Below are positions 28,079 to 37,700 of a stretch of 64,000 nucleotides of DNA, piece by piece. Position numbers and translations under genes: made by a program. The DNA lies in NCBI RefSeq assembly GCF_000378225.1, contig NZ_KB905142.1, positions 310,001 through 374,000 of the forward strand, given 5' to 3'. Numbering within the stretch: the first letter of the stretch is position 1; the number at the start of each line of letters is the position of its first letter. The notes beneath the pieces were generated by a model, which was not told the DNA's origin, made no database searches, and saw only the letters and a program-made list of their open reading frames with translations. Source of the DNA: Methylophilus methylotrophus DSM 46235 = ATCC 53528. Its GTDB lineage: Bacteria; Pseudomonadota; Gammaproteobacteria; Burkholderiales; Methylophilaceae.

Positions 28079-28341
28079 GGCCTGTTAACGCTATTTCAAT
28101 TGTCGATGTTGCCTCTGTCATCAGTGCTATCAAGGCGTGAGAAGCGCAGTTTTGTTATTCCAACAAGCGCCGAACAACGCGGAGAGCGCTGATGACAGAG
28201 GTAACCCTGCGGGCTGAAGTCATTGATTCGTTTCGCTACGTTGTCTATCGCTTATGTAACCAGCTAAACTGCACTCTTTGCGCCTTGCGTAACGAATAAA
28301 TGCTCTCCGGCAGCGGCAACTTAAATAGCGTTAACAGGCCC
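28078..28341 (+). mobile_element. MITE-like element, family A copy 3 (264 bp)
   Basis: Same ends and internal hairpins as the copy at 12763, same orientation, flanked by TA at 28076-28077 and 28342-28343. It supplies the G of the upstream TAG stop codon and occupies almost the entire gap to the next gene, ending 28 bases before that gene's start, so any promoter for that gene must lie within or before the element. Confidence 0.85.
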
Positions 28342-28369
28342 TAACACTACAATAGGATGAGGATTCAAT

Positions 28370-28942
28370 ATGGAAATGACTTATGAACAGCGTTTAAGGT
28401 TGATGCATCAATTATGTCAGGCGCAGACGCGTGCAGATCACTTGTCTGAAGCGGAGGCTGTCTCCGCATTGGCCAATACCGATATTGAAGATTCGGCACA
28501 CTACCTGGCAAGTTTCCTGACATTCAGGTCTATCCAGGCGGCTGGGCGCCATCCAGCAGATGAACTTGAAAGTGATTTTGAAATGCTGGGCGTGTATCAA
28601 TGCTTTGGGTTGATGATTTATGCCTTCCTGTTCATGCCATTGACACAGGATGGATTGCAGCCAGACTATGGCAGGGCGCAAATAACCATTGCCAAAACCT
28701 TGTTTGACGGGCTGGCGCCAGAGCTGCTCGCCGAAATCATTGAGTCCGGTTTTCACAAGTTTAAATTGATTGCAGAAGCAAACTCTGAACACTGGCTGGA
28801 GTACCGGGAGAATCTGGATAAAGTCACCATCAGTTTTTTAGTCGCGACCACGGATGATGATAGCCCGCATAGTGCTGAAGATGTGTTGCCGCTATTTGGC
28901 CAGTTACTGAGCCAGTTGTGTGAGGCATTCACGGCAGATTAA
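28370..28942 (+). CDS. Soluble helical protein of unknown function
   Basis: A 190-residue, acidic, mostly helical protein with no signal peptide or membrane helix (although FGLMIYAFLFMPLT is fairly hydrophobic). AGGATGAGG lies seven to twelve bases before the first ATG (MEMTYEQRLR). I do not recognise the family. It is separated from the ABC-F gene by a repeat element and from the following two-component system by 175 bases, with no obvious promoter of its own visible outside the element. Confidence 0.65.
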   Translation: MEMTYEQRLRLMHQLCQAQTRADHLSEAEAVSALANTDIEDSAHYLASFLTFRSIQAAGRHPADELESDFEMLGVYQCFGLMIYAFLFMPLTQDGLQPDYGRAQITIAKTLFDGLAPELLAEIIESGFHKFKLIAEANSEHWLEYRENLDKVTISFLVATTDDDSPHSAEDVLPLFGQLLSQLCEAFTAD

Positions 28943-29117
28943 GAATGTTATAGTCCGAACTTTTTCTGTATACTTTAATCAAGATTTACATTTAAACAAC
29001 GCTTTGAAAACTTGGGTAAAGTTGTTCTGTTTACGCTTGTTAATCAATTTGATTGTTCGATAAGATTCCAAGGCTTAACATGTGAAAAGCATTCTGCCGA
29101 TCTGCAAGAGGACCTAA

Positions 29118-29798
29118 ATGAGCAAGCTGCTGTTGATTGATGATGATGTTGAATTAGCTAACATGCTGAAGGAGTTCCTGACGCAAGAAGGCTTCACCGT
29201 GACCACCGCGCACGACGGACTGACCGGTGAGCAATATGTGTTGGCTGGTAAATTTGACCTGGTCATTCTGGATGTCATGATGCCTGGCCAGGATGGCATG
29301 CAGACCTTGCGCAATATCAGGCAGCACTCTGATATCCCTGTGTTGATGTTAACGGCAAAAGATGACAACGAAGGCCGTATTGAAGGTCTCGAAGATGGTG
29401 CCGATGATTATGTGCAAAAACCCTGTTTACCCAGAGAATTGGTGGCAAGGATTCGTGCCATTTTGCGTCGTCAGACCGCAGATATGCCCAAAGGCAATGA
29501 TATTGTCGTGGGACAACTGGTTGTTTCCAGCGAGCGCAGGAAAGTATTTTGGGCTGACAAGCCGATTGTATTCACCAGTACTGAATTCAGCCTGATTGAA
29601 ATTCTCGCCAAGCATGCTGGTACGATTGTCAGCAAAGAGGACTTGTCTATCAAGGCCTTAGGCCGCCCTTTAGTCAAGTACGACCGTAGCATTGATGTAC
29701 ACCTGAGCAGTATTCGCCAAAAAATTTCTGATGCCTCTGGCGGTGTGAATGTGATACAGACCATTTACCGAGTCGGTTACCAACTTGTCCGAGAGTAA
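29118..29798 (+). CDS. OmpR/CpxR-family response regulator
   Basis: A 226-residue protein. The receiver domain (1-115) has the acidic pair DDD near residue 8-10, the phosphoacceptor in LVILDVMMPGQDG (about D53) and the conserved Lys in DDYVQKPCLPREL. The winged-helix DNA-binding domain (~130-225) includes FTSTEFSLIEILAKHAG and the recognition-helix region SIDVHLSSIRQKI. The type resembles CpxR. The kinase gene follows 18 bases later. AAGAGGACC is the likely ribosome site. The promoter region upstream (28943-29117) shows no operator I can name. Confidence 0.93.
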   Translation: MSKLLLIDDDVELANMLKEFLTQEGFTVTTAHDGLTGEQYVLAGKFDLVILDVMMPGQDGMQTLRNIRQHSDIPVLMLTAKDDNEGRIEGLEDGADDYVQKPCLPRELVARIRAILRRQTADMPKGNDIVVGQLVVSSERRKVFWADKPIVFTSTEFSLIEILAKHAGTIVSKEDLSIKALGRPLVKYDRSIDVHLSSIRQKISDASGGVNVIQTIYRVGYQLVRE

Positions 29799-29816
29799 TA
29801 ATTAGTTGCATGGCCT

Positions 29817-30968
29817 ATGGGGCGCCTGTTCTGGAAGTTATTTGCAGCATTATTCTTGGCGCTTATTTCCACGGTCATTACCGTTGGTAATATTGTCCAG
29901 TGGGAATTAAACCAGAAGGCCCTGCATTATCGCGAGGTTCAACAACCTTGTCTCCCACCCGCAACCTGTCCACCTGCTGGCATTGAACAGGATGAAACCA
30001 GGCTAGGGACTTGGCGGGTTTTAAATTATGCGCAGTTATCTTTAAATTTTCCGATTTCAGCACTTTTGTTTTGTTTGATAGCGAGTGCTGTTTTTGCAGG
30101 TATTCTGGCCTGGTCCATTTCTCACCCAGTTAAATTGTTGCTTGAACACCTCAAGAGTGCAGCAAACGGAGAATTGCCGGGAGTGGTCAGCCCGAAAATT
30201 ACTGCCAGTCATGACGAGTTTTCAGAATTGGCTGAAGCGTTTGATTTGATGACATCCCGCATTGATAACATGATCAAAAGCCAGTCAAAAATGCTGCATC
30301 ATGTTTCGCATGAATTACGCTCACCGCTTGCCAGAATTCAAATGGCCGTTGGCCTGGTCATGCAAAATCCCAAAAAAATGCAAAGCTCATTGCAACGTGT
30401 AGAGCTGGAAGCGGTTCGCATGGAAAGAATGATTGCCGAGCTGCTGGAAATTTTCCGCTTTGAATCCGGCATGCATAAGTTGCAAAAAACAGAGGTGGAT
30501 TTAAAAGGTTTATTGACAGGCATTGTCGGTGACGTCTTGTTCGAAAAACATGAAGCCAAAGTTCGTCTGGACATGCCTGAAGATGATGTGGTGGTAGAAG
30601 GTCAGCTCGAATTACTGCAAAGGGCGATCGATAATGTCATTCGCAACGCCGTGAAATATGGACCTGAAGATGGCATTGTCTCCATTGAGTTGCAGCACAG
30701 CGCACGCACGGGGGAGGTGACGCTGGAAGTGCGAGACCAGGGCGAGGGGGTTGACCCACAGGAGCTGGAACAGATTTTTAGGCCGTTTGTAAGAGGCCGT
30801 CGTGCCTCACAGGTGGATGGTCATGGTATCGGCCTGGCAATGACTAAGCACATTGTAGAAGCCCATGCCGGCTTCGTTAGAGCGGCCAATCTGACTCCCT
30901 ATGGTTTTATGATCCGTATTCATTTGCCGACACGCCAAGCGCGCCTGACGCAAGAGTCAAAAAAATAG
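29817..30968 (+). CDS. CpxA-like sensor histidine kinase
   Basis: A 383-residue kinase with two membrane helices (about 7-27 and 79-103) around a very short ~50-residue periplasmic loop containing QQPCLPPATCPPAG, whose paired Cys may form a disulfide. HAMP, HisKA (HHVSHELRSPLARIQ, phospho-His near 165), and HATPase motifs (DNVIRNAVKY, VRDQGEGVD, GHGIGLAM) follow. The small sensing loop suggests envelope or membrane-state sensing rather than a large ligand pocket. It is co-transcribed with the CpxR-like regulator. Confidence 0.92.
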   Translation: MGRLFWKLFAALFLALISTVITVGNIVQWELNQKALHYREVQQPCLPPATCPPAGIEQDETRLGTWRVLNYAQLSLNFPISALLFCLIASAVFAGILAWSISHPVKLLLEHLKSAANGELPGVVSPKITASHDEFSELAEAFDLMTSRIDNMIKSQSKMLHHVSHELRSPLARIQMAVGLVMQNPKKMQSSLQRVELEAVRMERMIAELLEIFRFESGMHKLQKTEVDLKGLLTGIVGDVLFEKHEAKVRLDMPEDDVVVEGQLELLQRAIDNVIRNAVKYGPEDGIVSIELQHSARTGEVTLEVRDQGEGVDPQELEQIFRPFVRGRRASQVDGHGIGLAMTKHIVEAHAGFVRAANLTPYGFMIRIHLPTRQARLTQESKK

Positions 30969-30971
30969 GTG

Positions 30972-31110
30972 GGCGCCTCTAAAAAATCAAATTGCTAAGC
31001 CAGACAAGGCGCGAATAATAAATTTTGACGCCGCATATGATTGATATGTAACGAGAAATTTTTTATGAGTAACGCAGTATCGCAACGGAATTTGATTTTT
31101 TAGAGGTGCC
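30972..31110 (+). repeat. Family B inverted-repeat element, copy 2 (~139 bp)
   Basis: Arms GGCGCCTCTAAAAAATCAAA and a complementary right arm (one difference) enclose a centre with GCTAAGCCAGACAAGGCGCG and ATGAGTAACGCAGTATCGCA. The centre closely matches the minus strand of the copy at 12375, while both arms differ from that copy in the same way. It lies between the kinase gene and lysS and is non-coding. Confidence 0.78.
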
Positions 31111-31170
31111 AAGATGTAACAATGCTAAAATAGCGAGTTTAAAATTACGCAGGCGATTGCCAGATATTTT

Positions 31171-32709
31171 ATGACAGCACAACACTCCAACCCAGACAGC
31201 ACGACAGAGTCAGTCATCGATGAAAATCATGTGATCGCGGAGCGCCGAGAAAAGTTACGCTTGATGCGGGAACAGGCGCGGGCTCAACAAGCCGCTGTTT
31301 TCCCAAATGATTTCAAGCCTGAGCATAAAGCTGCCGTATTACAAAGTGCTTATGCGGAAACCGATAAAGAAACGCTGGATCCGCAAGAGATTCCAGTCGT
31401 TGTTGCCGGCCGTATGATGCTCAAACGCGTCATGGGAAAAGCCAGTTTTGCAACTATCCAGGATAGCACCGCGCGTATCCAGCTGTATATTGCGCGTGAC
31501 GAAATTGGTGAAGAGCTGTACGAAAGCTTCAAGCACTGGGACATGGGTGATATTTTGGGCGCACGCGGCCGTTTGTTTAAAACCCGTACCGGTGAGCTTT
31601 CTGTGCATGTCACCGAGTTGCGACTGCTGACCAAATCGCTCCGTCCATTGCCGGAAAAATTCCATGGCTTGCAAGACCAGGAAATCAAGTACCGCCAGCG
31701 CTATGTCGATTTGATTACTTCTGAAGAAACGCGCGCAACCTTCAAAGCGCGTTCTAAAGTTGTCGCGGCCATTCGCCAGTTCATGAACGATAACGAGTTT
31801 CTTGAAGTTGAAACGCCGATGCTGCACCCGATTCCAGGCGGTGCTTCGGCCAAACCGTTTATCACGCATCATAATGCCCTGGATATGCAAATGTTTATGC
31901 GTATCGCCCCAGAACTTTACTTAAAACGCCTGATCGTGGGCGGCTTTGAGCGGGTGTTCGAGATCAACCGTAACTTCCGTAACGAAGGCCTGAGCGTCCG
32001 TCATAACCCCGAGTTCACCATGATGGAGTTTTATGCGGCCTACACTGACTACCAGTGGTTGATGGACTTTACAGAACAATGTATTCGTGCAGCGGCGATT
32101 GCTGCGAATGGGACAGCAGTATTGAGCTATGCCGGTAAAGAGGTGGATTTGAGTAAGCCTTTTGAACGCTTGACAATCATTGGCGCGATTCAGAAATATG
32201 CACCTCAATATTCGTTAGACCAGCTGAATGATGCCAATTTCTTGCGCCAGGAGTTACTGAAGTTTGGTGTGAAACCATTTGATCACGCTGGCCTGGGTTC
32301 ACTGCAGTTATCCCTGTTTGAAGAAACGGCTGAAAGTCAGCTCTGGCAACCGACTTACATTATTGATTATCCGGTGGAAGTCTCGCCGCTGGCCCGTGCA
32401 TCAGATAAGCACCCGGAAATCACTGAGCGTTTTGAGTTGTTTATCACTGGCCGTGAGATGGCCAACGGTTTTAGCGAACTAAATGATGCGGAAGACCAGG
32501 CAGCCCGCTTCCATGCACAAATGAAAGCCAAGGAAGCTGGTGACCAGGAGGCCATGTACTACGATGCCGACTTCATCCGTGCCCTTGAGTACGGCATGCC
32601 GCCCACAGGTGGTTGCGGCATTGGGATTGACCGCCTAGTGATGCTGATTACCGATAGTCCCAGCATCCGTGATGTGATCTTGTTCCCGCACATGCGTGCG
32701 GAAAGCTAA
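31171..32709 (+). CDS. lysS: Lysyl-tRNA synthetase, class II
   Basis: A 512-residue enzyme that charges tRNA-Lys. The N-terminal OB-fold anticodon-binding domain spans about 75-180. The class II core shows motif 2 ([16 protein letters not shown], followed by [11 protein letters not shown]) and motif 3 ([18 protein letters not shown]). Length matches the bacterial family (about 500). The first ATG is used; the first ~30 residues are variable. A terminator follows the stop closely and the gene appears monocistronic. Confidence 0.98.
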   Translation: MTAQHSNPDSTTESVIDENHVIAERREKLRLMREQARAQQAAVFPNDFKPEHKAAVLQSAYAETDKETLDPQEIPVVVAGRMMLKRVMGKASFATIQDSTARIQLYIARDEIGEELYESFKHWDMGDILGARGRLFKTRTGELSVHVTELRLLTKSLRPLPEKFHGLQDQEIKYRQRYVDLITSEETRATFKARSKVVAAIRQFMNDNEFLEVETPMLHPIPGGASAKPFITHHNALDMQMFMRIAPELYLKRLIVGGFERVFEINRNFRNEGLSVRHNPEFTMMEFYAAYTDYQWLMDFTEQCIRAAAIAANGTAVLSYAGKEVDLSKPFERLTIIGAIQKYAPQYSLDQLNDANFLRQELLKFGVKPFDHAGLGSLQLSLFEETAESQLWQPTYIIDYPVEVSPLARASDKHPEITERFELFITGREMANGFSELNDAEDQAARFHAQMKAKEAGDQEAMYYDADFIRALEYGMPPTGGCGIGIDRLVMLITDSPSIRDVILFPHMRAES

Positions 32710-32728
32710 CCACTAAATTTTGGCTTAC

Positions 32729-32753
32729 AGCCACCCCCAAGGGTGGCTTTTTT
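32729..32753 (+). terminator. Rho-independent terminator of lysS
   Basis: Stem AGCCACCC / GGGTGGCT with a four-base loop and a T-run, 20 bases after the lysS stop. Confidence 0.92.
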
Positions 32754-32788
32754 ATGACTAGTAGTCTGTGTGTAAGAAAAATGTAAGG

Positions 32789-32806
32789 TTGTCATCAAAA
32801 TGTCAT
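32789..32806 (+). promoter_or_regulatory. Pho-box-like site
   Basis: TTGTCATCAAAATGTCAT: two TGTCAT half-sites (32790-32795 and 32801-32806) 11 bases apart, as in the PhoB consensus. It lies 59 bases upstream of the porin start, a normal position for PhoB activation. The downstream gene is a phosphate-type porin, which supports the call. Confidence 0.72.
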
Positions 32807-32864
32807 ATTGAAAATTCAAAATACGCCCCGGATACAAACATGTAATCTATAACAGGGGATAAAA

Positions 32865-34274
32865 ATGAATTTGAAGTTTCGTCGTTTGTTGATGGCAACC
32901 TTGGCGGGTGGCCTGTTAACAGGTTTGACGTCGGTCTCATACGCTGATTCAACGACTGATCTGGTTCAGGCGCTGGTGAGCAAAGGTGTTTTAACTGAGG
33001 AAGAGGGCTCCTTGCTCATGAAGGGGCGCACTAACGAAGTTGAAGTGCAGAAAAAGAAAGAAAGTAAGAGCTGGACAAGCCGTGTGAATATTCGTGGCTA
33101 TGTTCAAAACCGTGTCACCAAAATGATTGGTGGTGATGGCGATAATTTCGCCAATCCTGTTGACCTGTGGTCTGATCGTTCTGTTGGTACAGAAGACTCC
33201 ATCAACTCAGATAAAAACTTTTTAATCCGCCGGGCACGTGTGATCATCTTTGGTGACTTTGGTGACCATTTAAGTTACTACATTCAGCCGGACTTTGCGT
33301 CCTCGGCAGGTACAACTGGTAACATAGCCCAGTTACGCGATGCTTACGGTGATATTAATATTGATAAAGCCAGGGTACACCGTGTGCGTGTAGGTCAATC
33401 AAAAGTACCTTACGGTTTTGAAAACCTGCAATCCTCTTCAAACCGGTTGGCAATGGATCGTGTGGATGCGTTGAACAGTGCGGTTCGTGATGAGCGAGAT
33501 ACCGGTGCGTTTTACTACTACACACCAGAAAACGTTCAAGCCTTATTTAAAGAAATCAATGATAAAGGCCTTAAACACTCTGGCAACTACGGTATGTTGG
33601 CAGCAGGCTTTTATAACGGTCAAGGTGCCAACCGTAGTGATGTGAATGATAATTATCATTTTGTTGCTCGTGCAACTTACCCGTGGAAAACTGAATCTGG
33701 TCAGATTTATGAAGCAGGGATACAAGGCTACACTGGTGATTATCAACCTACCACAGGCGCCTACAGAAGAACTTCCACTCTGAGTGGGACGCCAACTGTG
33801 ATTTCAAGTAATGGTAATACCGTTACTAGAGGGATCAAAGACGAACGTCTAGGTATTAGCTTCATGATGTATCCACAACCATTCGGTCTGCAAGCAGAAT
33901 GGAACTGGGGAACTACACCAGGTCTTGATGTCGCGCAGAATCGTATTGAGGAAAAACATCTTCAAGGCGGCTACGTACAAGCAATGTACAAGATTGATAA
34001 TTTCCAGTTCTTGGATACCAACGGTACATTAATTCCGTTTATCCGTTGGCAGTATTTTGATGGCTACAACAAAGCCGAAACCAATGCACCTAAAAACGAA
34101 GTCAATGACTGGGAGCTGGGTATTGAGTGGCAATTGGCGCCAGAAGTCGAGATCATGGCAGAATATCACCGCATGAAGCGTAATAATCTGGTAACTGGCA
34201 ACCGTGCAGGTACACAAGACTACCAGAGTTTCACCGCAGATGCGTTACGTGTACAAGTGCAATACAACTTCTAA
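32865..34274 (+). CDS. OprP/OprO-type (phosphate-selective) porin
   Basis: A 469-residue outer-membrane protein with signal peptide (about 1-27, ending SVSYA). A short helical segment with QALVSKGVLTEEEGSLLM, typical of this porin family, comes before the barrel. Barrel strands include IRRARVIIFGDFGDHLSYYIQPDF and VRVGQSKVPYGFENLQSSSNRL, the OprP/OprO signature, and the chain ends VQVQYNF with terminal Phe. OprP homologues admit phosphate or polyphosphate. A Pho-box-like site precedes the gene and a terminator follows, so it is a single transcription unit, next to but separate from the sulfur genes. Confidence 0.9.
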   Translation: MNLKFRRLLMATLAGGLLTGLTSVSYADSTTDLVQALVSKGVLTEEEGSLLMKGRTNEVEVQKKKESKSWTSRVNIRGYVQNRVTKMIGGDGDNFANPVDLWSDRSVGTEDSINSDKNFLIRRARVIIFGDFGDHLSYYIQPDFASSAGTTGNIAQLRDAYGDINIDKARVHRVRVGQSKVPYGFENLQSSSNRLAMDRVDALNSAVRDERDTGAFYYYTPENVQALFKEINDKGLKHSGNYGMLAAGFYNGQGANRSDVNDNYHFVARATYPWKTESGQIYEAGIQGYTGDYQPTTGAYRRTSTLSGTPTVISSNGNTVTRGIKDERLGISFMMYPQPFGLQAEWNWGTTPGLDVAQNRIEEKHLQGGYVQAMYKIDNFQFLDTNGTLIPFIRWQYFDGYNKAETNAPKNEVNDWELGIEWQLAPEVEIMAEYHRMKRNNLVTGNRAGTQDYQSFTADALRVQVQYNF

Positions 34275-34310
34275 AGTGAGTTGATTTTAAAACGTTGCGA
34301 ATCTCACTGA

Positions 34311-34338
34311 AGTCCCGCTTTATGCGGGACTTTTTTTA
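34311..34338 (+). terminator. Rho-independent terminator of the porin gene
   Basis: Stem AGTCCCGC / GCGGGACT followed by a long T-run, 37 bases after the porin stop. The next ~50 bases are extremely AT-rich and probably belong to the promoter of the following gene. Confidence 0.92.
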
Positions 34339-34438
34339 TTTTATATATAACTATTAAGAATAATAAAATAATAAATAATTATTTTTTAAAATAAGTGTTG
34401 TCTGAAATAATGCCGTCTATCCAAAGCAGAGACATCGC

Positions 34439-34633
34439 ATGAATAAGTCAAGCAAATCACCTGAGTTAGAAACTGATGAAGCGATACTGGCAGTGATCAC
34501 AGCTGCCATCCAGGCCGTAAAACAGGATACAGGTTACGGCTCTATCGAAATTACAGTCCATGACGGTCGTGTGACGCAAATTGAGCGTCGCGAGAAAGTC
34601 CGCTTTGATCAACCATCTAAATTCAGAAAGTAA
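34439..34633 (+). CDS. YezD-like small protein (DUF2292)
   Basis: A 64-residue protein whose core AVKQDTGYGSIEITVHDGRVTQIERREKVRF matches the YezD/DUF2292 pattern (the segment is quoted here only by its ends: AVKQDTGYG and QIERREKVRF). These tiny proteins occur next to sulfate/sulfonate uptake and cysteine genes in many bacteria and are repressed by sulfur in Bacillus. Here it leads a group with a porin and a sulfate-binding protein, which agrees with a sulfur-starvation context. Biochemical role unknown. The 100 bases upstream are very AT-rich. Confidence 0.82.
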   Translation: MNKSSKSPELETDEAILAVITAAIQAVKQDTGYGSIEITVHDGRVTQIERREKVRFDQPSKFRK

Positions 34634-34695
34634 TGGATTCATTTATTTAATCACTGACCAGGCCACTGGAAGTTAAGTATCTACGGGAGATTTAC

Positions 34696-36333
34696 ATGCA
34701 GGTTAAAAAATTAAGTCTTGCCCTGGCCACCGCTGGCCTCTGGTGGTTAGGAAGCAGCGTCGCCTTTGCACAAGAGCTGCAAGTGACTGAAAGCTCGGTT
34801 GACAGTGCTCAGCAACAGGAAAAAATTAACGCGCGACTAGCAGAAATTGCAGCAGAGGAAAAAGCTGCAAAACTGGCAGCTAATGGCCATTTTGTTGATC
34901 GCCGCAGTTATGGTACGCAAAAAGAAACTGATCCGCCGCGTTATGTCCGTCAGGCTAACAAAACCTGGCTCAAAGACTTTGACAGTTTTGCCGATGTTGA
35001 CTGGCTCGACCTGGGGTTGGAGTATCGCGCACGTTACGAGTACCGTGACAACGATTTTAGACGCAGGGATGAAAATCTTGATCAGCCGATATTACTGCGT
35101 ACGCGTGCATTTGTAGGGGTCAAGAATATCCTCGACCCTTTGCGATTTGCGATCGAGTTACAAGACTCACGCCGTAACAACGGAGACTATACCCGCGAAT
35201 TCGATACTCGCGACATTAATTACCTGCATGTATTGCAGGGCTATTTCGAGTTGAATTTCAAAGATTCTTTTTTGGACAAAGATGATCTGGGTAATGCCCG
35301 TCCTGCGTGGGTTCGTTATGGTCGCCATGCCTGGGAAGCGATTGACCGCCGTTTGATCGCCCGCAATGAGTGGCGCAACACCACAAATAATTTCCAGGGC
35401 TGGCGTGGCAATATCGGTGATAAGAAAAACGATTGGCAGCTCGAATGGTTTGCTGTGCAGCCGATTCAACGATTTACGAGAGAAAACGATGAGGTCAATA
35501 AATCTCAAGATTTCTATGGTGTGATTGGTGACTATCGCGGCTGGTCCGATTATGTGACTTTTGAGCCATATTATCTGTTGCTGAAACAAGATGGCGATAA
35601 GGTGAAATATGATACGGATGGCCGTCCGGCGGTTGCATCAGCAAAAGTTGACCGCGAAATACACACCGGTGGTTTACGCGTTTACGGTAATATCCCCGGC
35701 ACCCAGTTTGATTATGACGCGAGCTATATCAAGCAATGGGGTGATGTGCAGCGTTTGGTTGGCGCAAGTTTGATCAAGGTTGACCATGATGCCTACGCTT
35801 ACAACGCTGAAATCGGTTATTCATTTAAACACCCCTGGAAGCCACGTTTTAGTGTGTTTTATGGAGTGGCTTCAGGGGATAGAACAACCCCATCCGGTGC
35901 TGATCGCACTGATAGTGGGCGCTTTGACCGTTTATTTGGTTTTGCAAGACCTTGGTCAAACGACGATTACATTCAAATGGAAAACATCCGCACACCTAAA
36001 ATACGCCTTGAGTTTGAACCAAAAATTGCATTTTTAGACCGTGTCCAAGTGGATACCGGCTTTAGCTGGTACCAGCTTGATCAAGCATCCGACCGCTGGA
36101 ATGCGGGTGCCAATCTTCAGGATAGAACCGGTAGGTCAGGTAAGGATCTGGGTAAGGAGTACGACTTGCGTATTCGCTTCCCGATTAATCAATATGCGTC
36201 ACTCAATCTAGGCTATGCGCACTTTTGGGCTGGAGATTTTGTCAAGACCACCTCACGTCGTGTGGCTGGGCAATCTGACCGCGCAGCAGATTCTGACTTC
36301 TTTTACACTGAACTGACATTGTTAGGTTTTTAA
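34696..36333 (+). CDS. Alginate-export/AlgE-like outer-membrane porin
   Basis: A 545-residue protein with signal peptide (ending SSVAFAQE, about residue 27), a short helical Ala/Glu/Lys-rich segment (42-62) and a large barrel. Strands such as [22 protein letters not shown] and [17 protein letters not shown] are typical of the alginate-export family of porins, which also includes proteins unrelated to alginate. It is followed 14 bases later by the sulfate-binding protein gene and preceded by the YezD-like gene, so a role in uptake of sulfate esters, sulfonates or another sulfur source across the outer membrane is a reasonable inference. Confidence 0.83.
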   Translation: MQVKKLSLALATAGLWWLGSSVAFAQELQVTESSVDSAQQQEKINARLAEIAAEEKAAKLAANGHFVDRRSYGTQKETDPPRYVRQANKTWLKDFDSFADVDWLDLGLEYRARYEYRDNDFRRRDENLDQPILLRTRAFVGVKNILDPLRFAIELQDSRRNNGDYTREFDTRDINYLHVLQGYFELNFKDSFLDKDDLGNARPAWVRYGRHAWEAIDRRLIARNEWRNTTNNFQGWRGNIGDKKNDWQLEWFAVQPIQRFTRENDEVNKSQDFYGVIGDYRGWSDYVTFEPYYLLLKQDGDKVKYDTDGRPAVASAKVDREIHTGGLRVYGNIPGTQFDYDASYIKQWGDVQRLVGASLIKVDHDAYAYNAEIGYSFKHPWKPRFSVFYGVASGDRTTPSGADRTDSGRFDRLFGFARPWSNDDYIQMENIRTPKIRLEFEPKIAFLDRVQVDTGFSWYQLDQASDRWNAGANLQDRTGRSGKDLGKEYDLRIRFPINQYASLNLGYAHFWAGDFVKTTSRRVAGQSDRAADSDFFYTELTLLGF

Positions 36334-36346
36334 TAAAGGGAATAGC

Positions 36347-37354
36347 ATGAATTTCAACAAAACTTTAATTCAGGTAATTGCAACGGTTAGTTTTGTATTA
36401 CCCTTAGTCACATCAGCAGCAGATATCAACCTGCTCAACGTGTCTTATGACCCCACCCGCGAGTTGTATCAAGACTACAATGCCGCGTTTGCCAAGTACT
36501 GGAAAGATAAAACCGGCGACAATGTGATTATCAAACAGTCGCACGGTGGTTCTGGCAAGCAGGCACGTTCGGTGATTGATGGCTTGCAGGCAGATGTGGT
36601 GACCCTGGCGTTGTCTTACGACATAGACGAAGTGGGCAGCAAAGGCCGTTTGTTTGGGCCTGACTGGCAGAAAAGGTTGCCACATAACAGCTCACCGTAT
36701 ACGTCTACCATTGTATTTTTGGTGCGCAAAGGCAACCCAAAAAACATCAAAGATTGGAACGACCTGGTCAAACCGGGTACTTCAGTGATTACGCCAAACC
36801 CGAAAACCTCGGGTGGGGCACGCTGGAACTACCTGGCCGCTTATGCCTATGCGCTCAAGCAAAACAATAACGATGATGCAAAAGCCAAGGATTTCCTGAA
36901 GAAGCTGTTCAAAAACGTCCCCGTACTGGATAGCGGTGCGCGTGGCTCAACCACGACTTTTGTCGAGCGCGGTATTGGTGATGTGTTGCTGGCTTGGGAA
37001 AACGAGGCTTTTCTGGCATTGAAAGAGCTAGGTCCGGACAAGTTTGATATCGTGGTGCCTTCTTTGTCTATCTTGGCTGAGCCGCCAGTCACTGTGGTGG
37101 ATAAGAATGCCAAACGGCACGGTACCGAAACAGTCGCGAAAGCTTATCTGGAATATTTATACAGTGAAGAAGGCCAGGAAATTGCAGCGAAGAATTACTA
37201 TCGCCCCACACTGGAATCAGTCGCCAAAAAATATGAAAAACAGTTTCCAAAAGTCAATTTGATCAAGATTGACGAGGTGTTTGGTGGTTGGCAAAAGGCA
37301 CAAAAAACACATTTTGCCGATGGTGGTGTGTTTGACGAGATTTACCAGAAATAA
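36347..37354 (+). CDS. sbp: Sulfate/thiosulfate-binding periplasmic protein (copy 1)
   Basis: A 335-residue substrate-binding protein with signal peptide (about 1-24). Family landmarks: [34 protein letters not shown] (binding of the oxyanion), [16 protein letters not shown] and [13 protein letters not shown] at the end. It feeds an ABC importer; no permease is adjacent, but cysTWA lies 8 kb downstream together with a second binding protein. GGGAATAGC precedes the ATG. A terminator follows. It probably forms one transcript with the YezD-like and AlgE-like genes. Confidence 0.95.
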   Translation: MNFNKTLIQVIATVSFVLPLVTSAADINLLNVSYDPTRELYQDYNAAFAKYWKDKTGDNVIIKQSHGGSGKQARSVIDGLQADVVTLALSYDIDEVGSKGRLFGPDWQKRLPHNSSPYTSTIVFLVRKGNPKNIKDWNDLVKPGTSVITPNPKTSGGARWNYLAAYAYALKQNNNDDAKAKDFLKKLFKNVPVLDSGARGSTTTFVERGIGDVLLAWENEAFLALKELGPDKFDIVVPSLSILAEPPVTVVDKNAKRHGTETVAKAYLEYLYSEEGQEIAAKNYYRPTLESVAKKYEKQFPKVNLIKIDEVFGGWQKAQKTHFADGGVFDEIYQK

Positions 37355-37368
37355 GATTTGATCAACAG

Positions 37369-37398
37369 AAAAAGGCATTTACCCAATGCCTTTTTCTT
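37369..37398 (+). terminator. Rho-independent terminator of sbp
   Basis: Stem AAAAAGGCATT / AATGCCTTTTT with a short loop and a following pyrimidine-rich tail. Confidence 0.88.
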
Positions 37399-37421
37399 TC
37401 TCTACATAAGGAGAGTGTTTC

Positions 37422-37700
37422 ATGTCAAAAGCATTAGTGATTGGTGGTGACCGTATTGAAGGCATCAAACAAGTGTTGCAAGCACAGGGTATCAATAAAA
37501 TTGATCATTGGACCGGCAGGAAACCAGGGGACGTGAAGCGCGAGCTACCAGCAAACCTCAATGTGATTGTGCTGGTCACCGGCTGGCTCAATCATTCCAT
37601 GATGTATCGTATTAAGCATGTGGCTCACAAACGTGGACTGAAGGTTGTTTATACGCGCAATATTGCCGATGGCATGCAGCGTGTATTAGAAGCAGCCTGA
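37422..37700 (+). CDS. DUF2325 domain protein
   Basis: A 92-residue protein covering the DUF2325 domain alone: KALVIGGDRIEGIKQVLQ at the start and VIVLVTGWLNHSMMYRIKHVAHKRGLK in the middle. The pattern (a nucleotide-binding-like VIGG loop and a conserved N/H pair) is seen in uncharacterised proteins often near metabolic regulators. AAGGAGAG is a strong ribosome site. It sits just after the sbp terminator and before the first EAL protein; its function is unknown. Confidence 0.8.
   Translation: MSKALVIGGDRIEGIKQVLQAQGINKIDHWTGRKPGDVKRELPANLNVIVLVTGWLNHSMMYRIKHVAHKRGLKVVYTRNIADGMQRVLEAA

Noticed and set aside
9348-28341. Family A repeats as a CRISPR array or as rRNA/tRNA-like genes
   Set aside because: The copies are kilobases apart, ~270 bp long with terminal inverted repeats and TA flanks; there are no short regularly spaced repeats.
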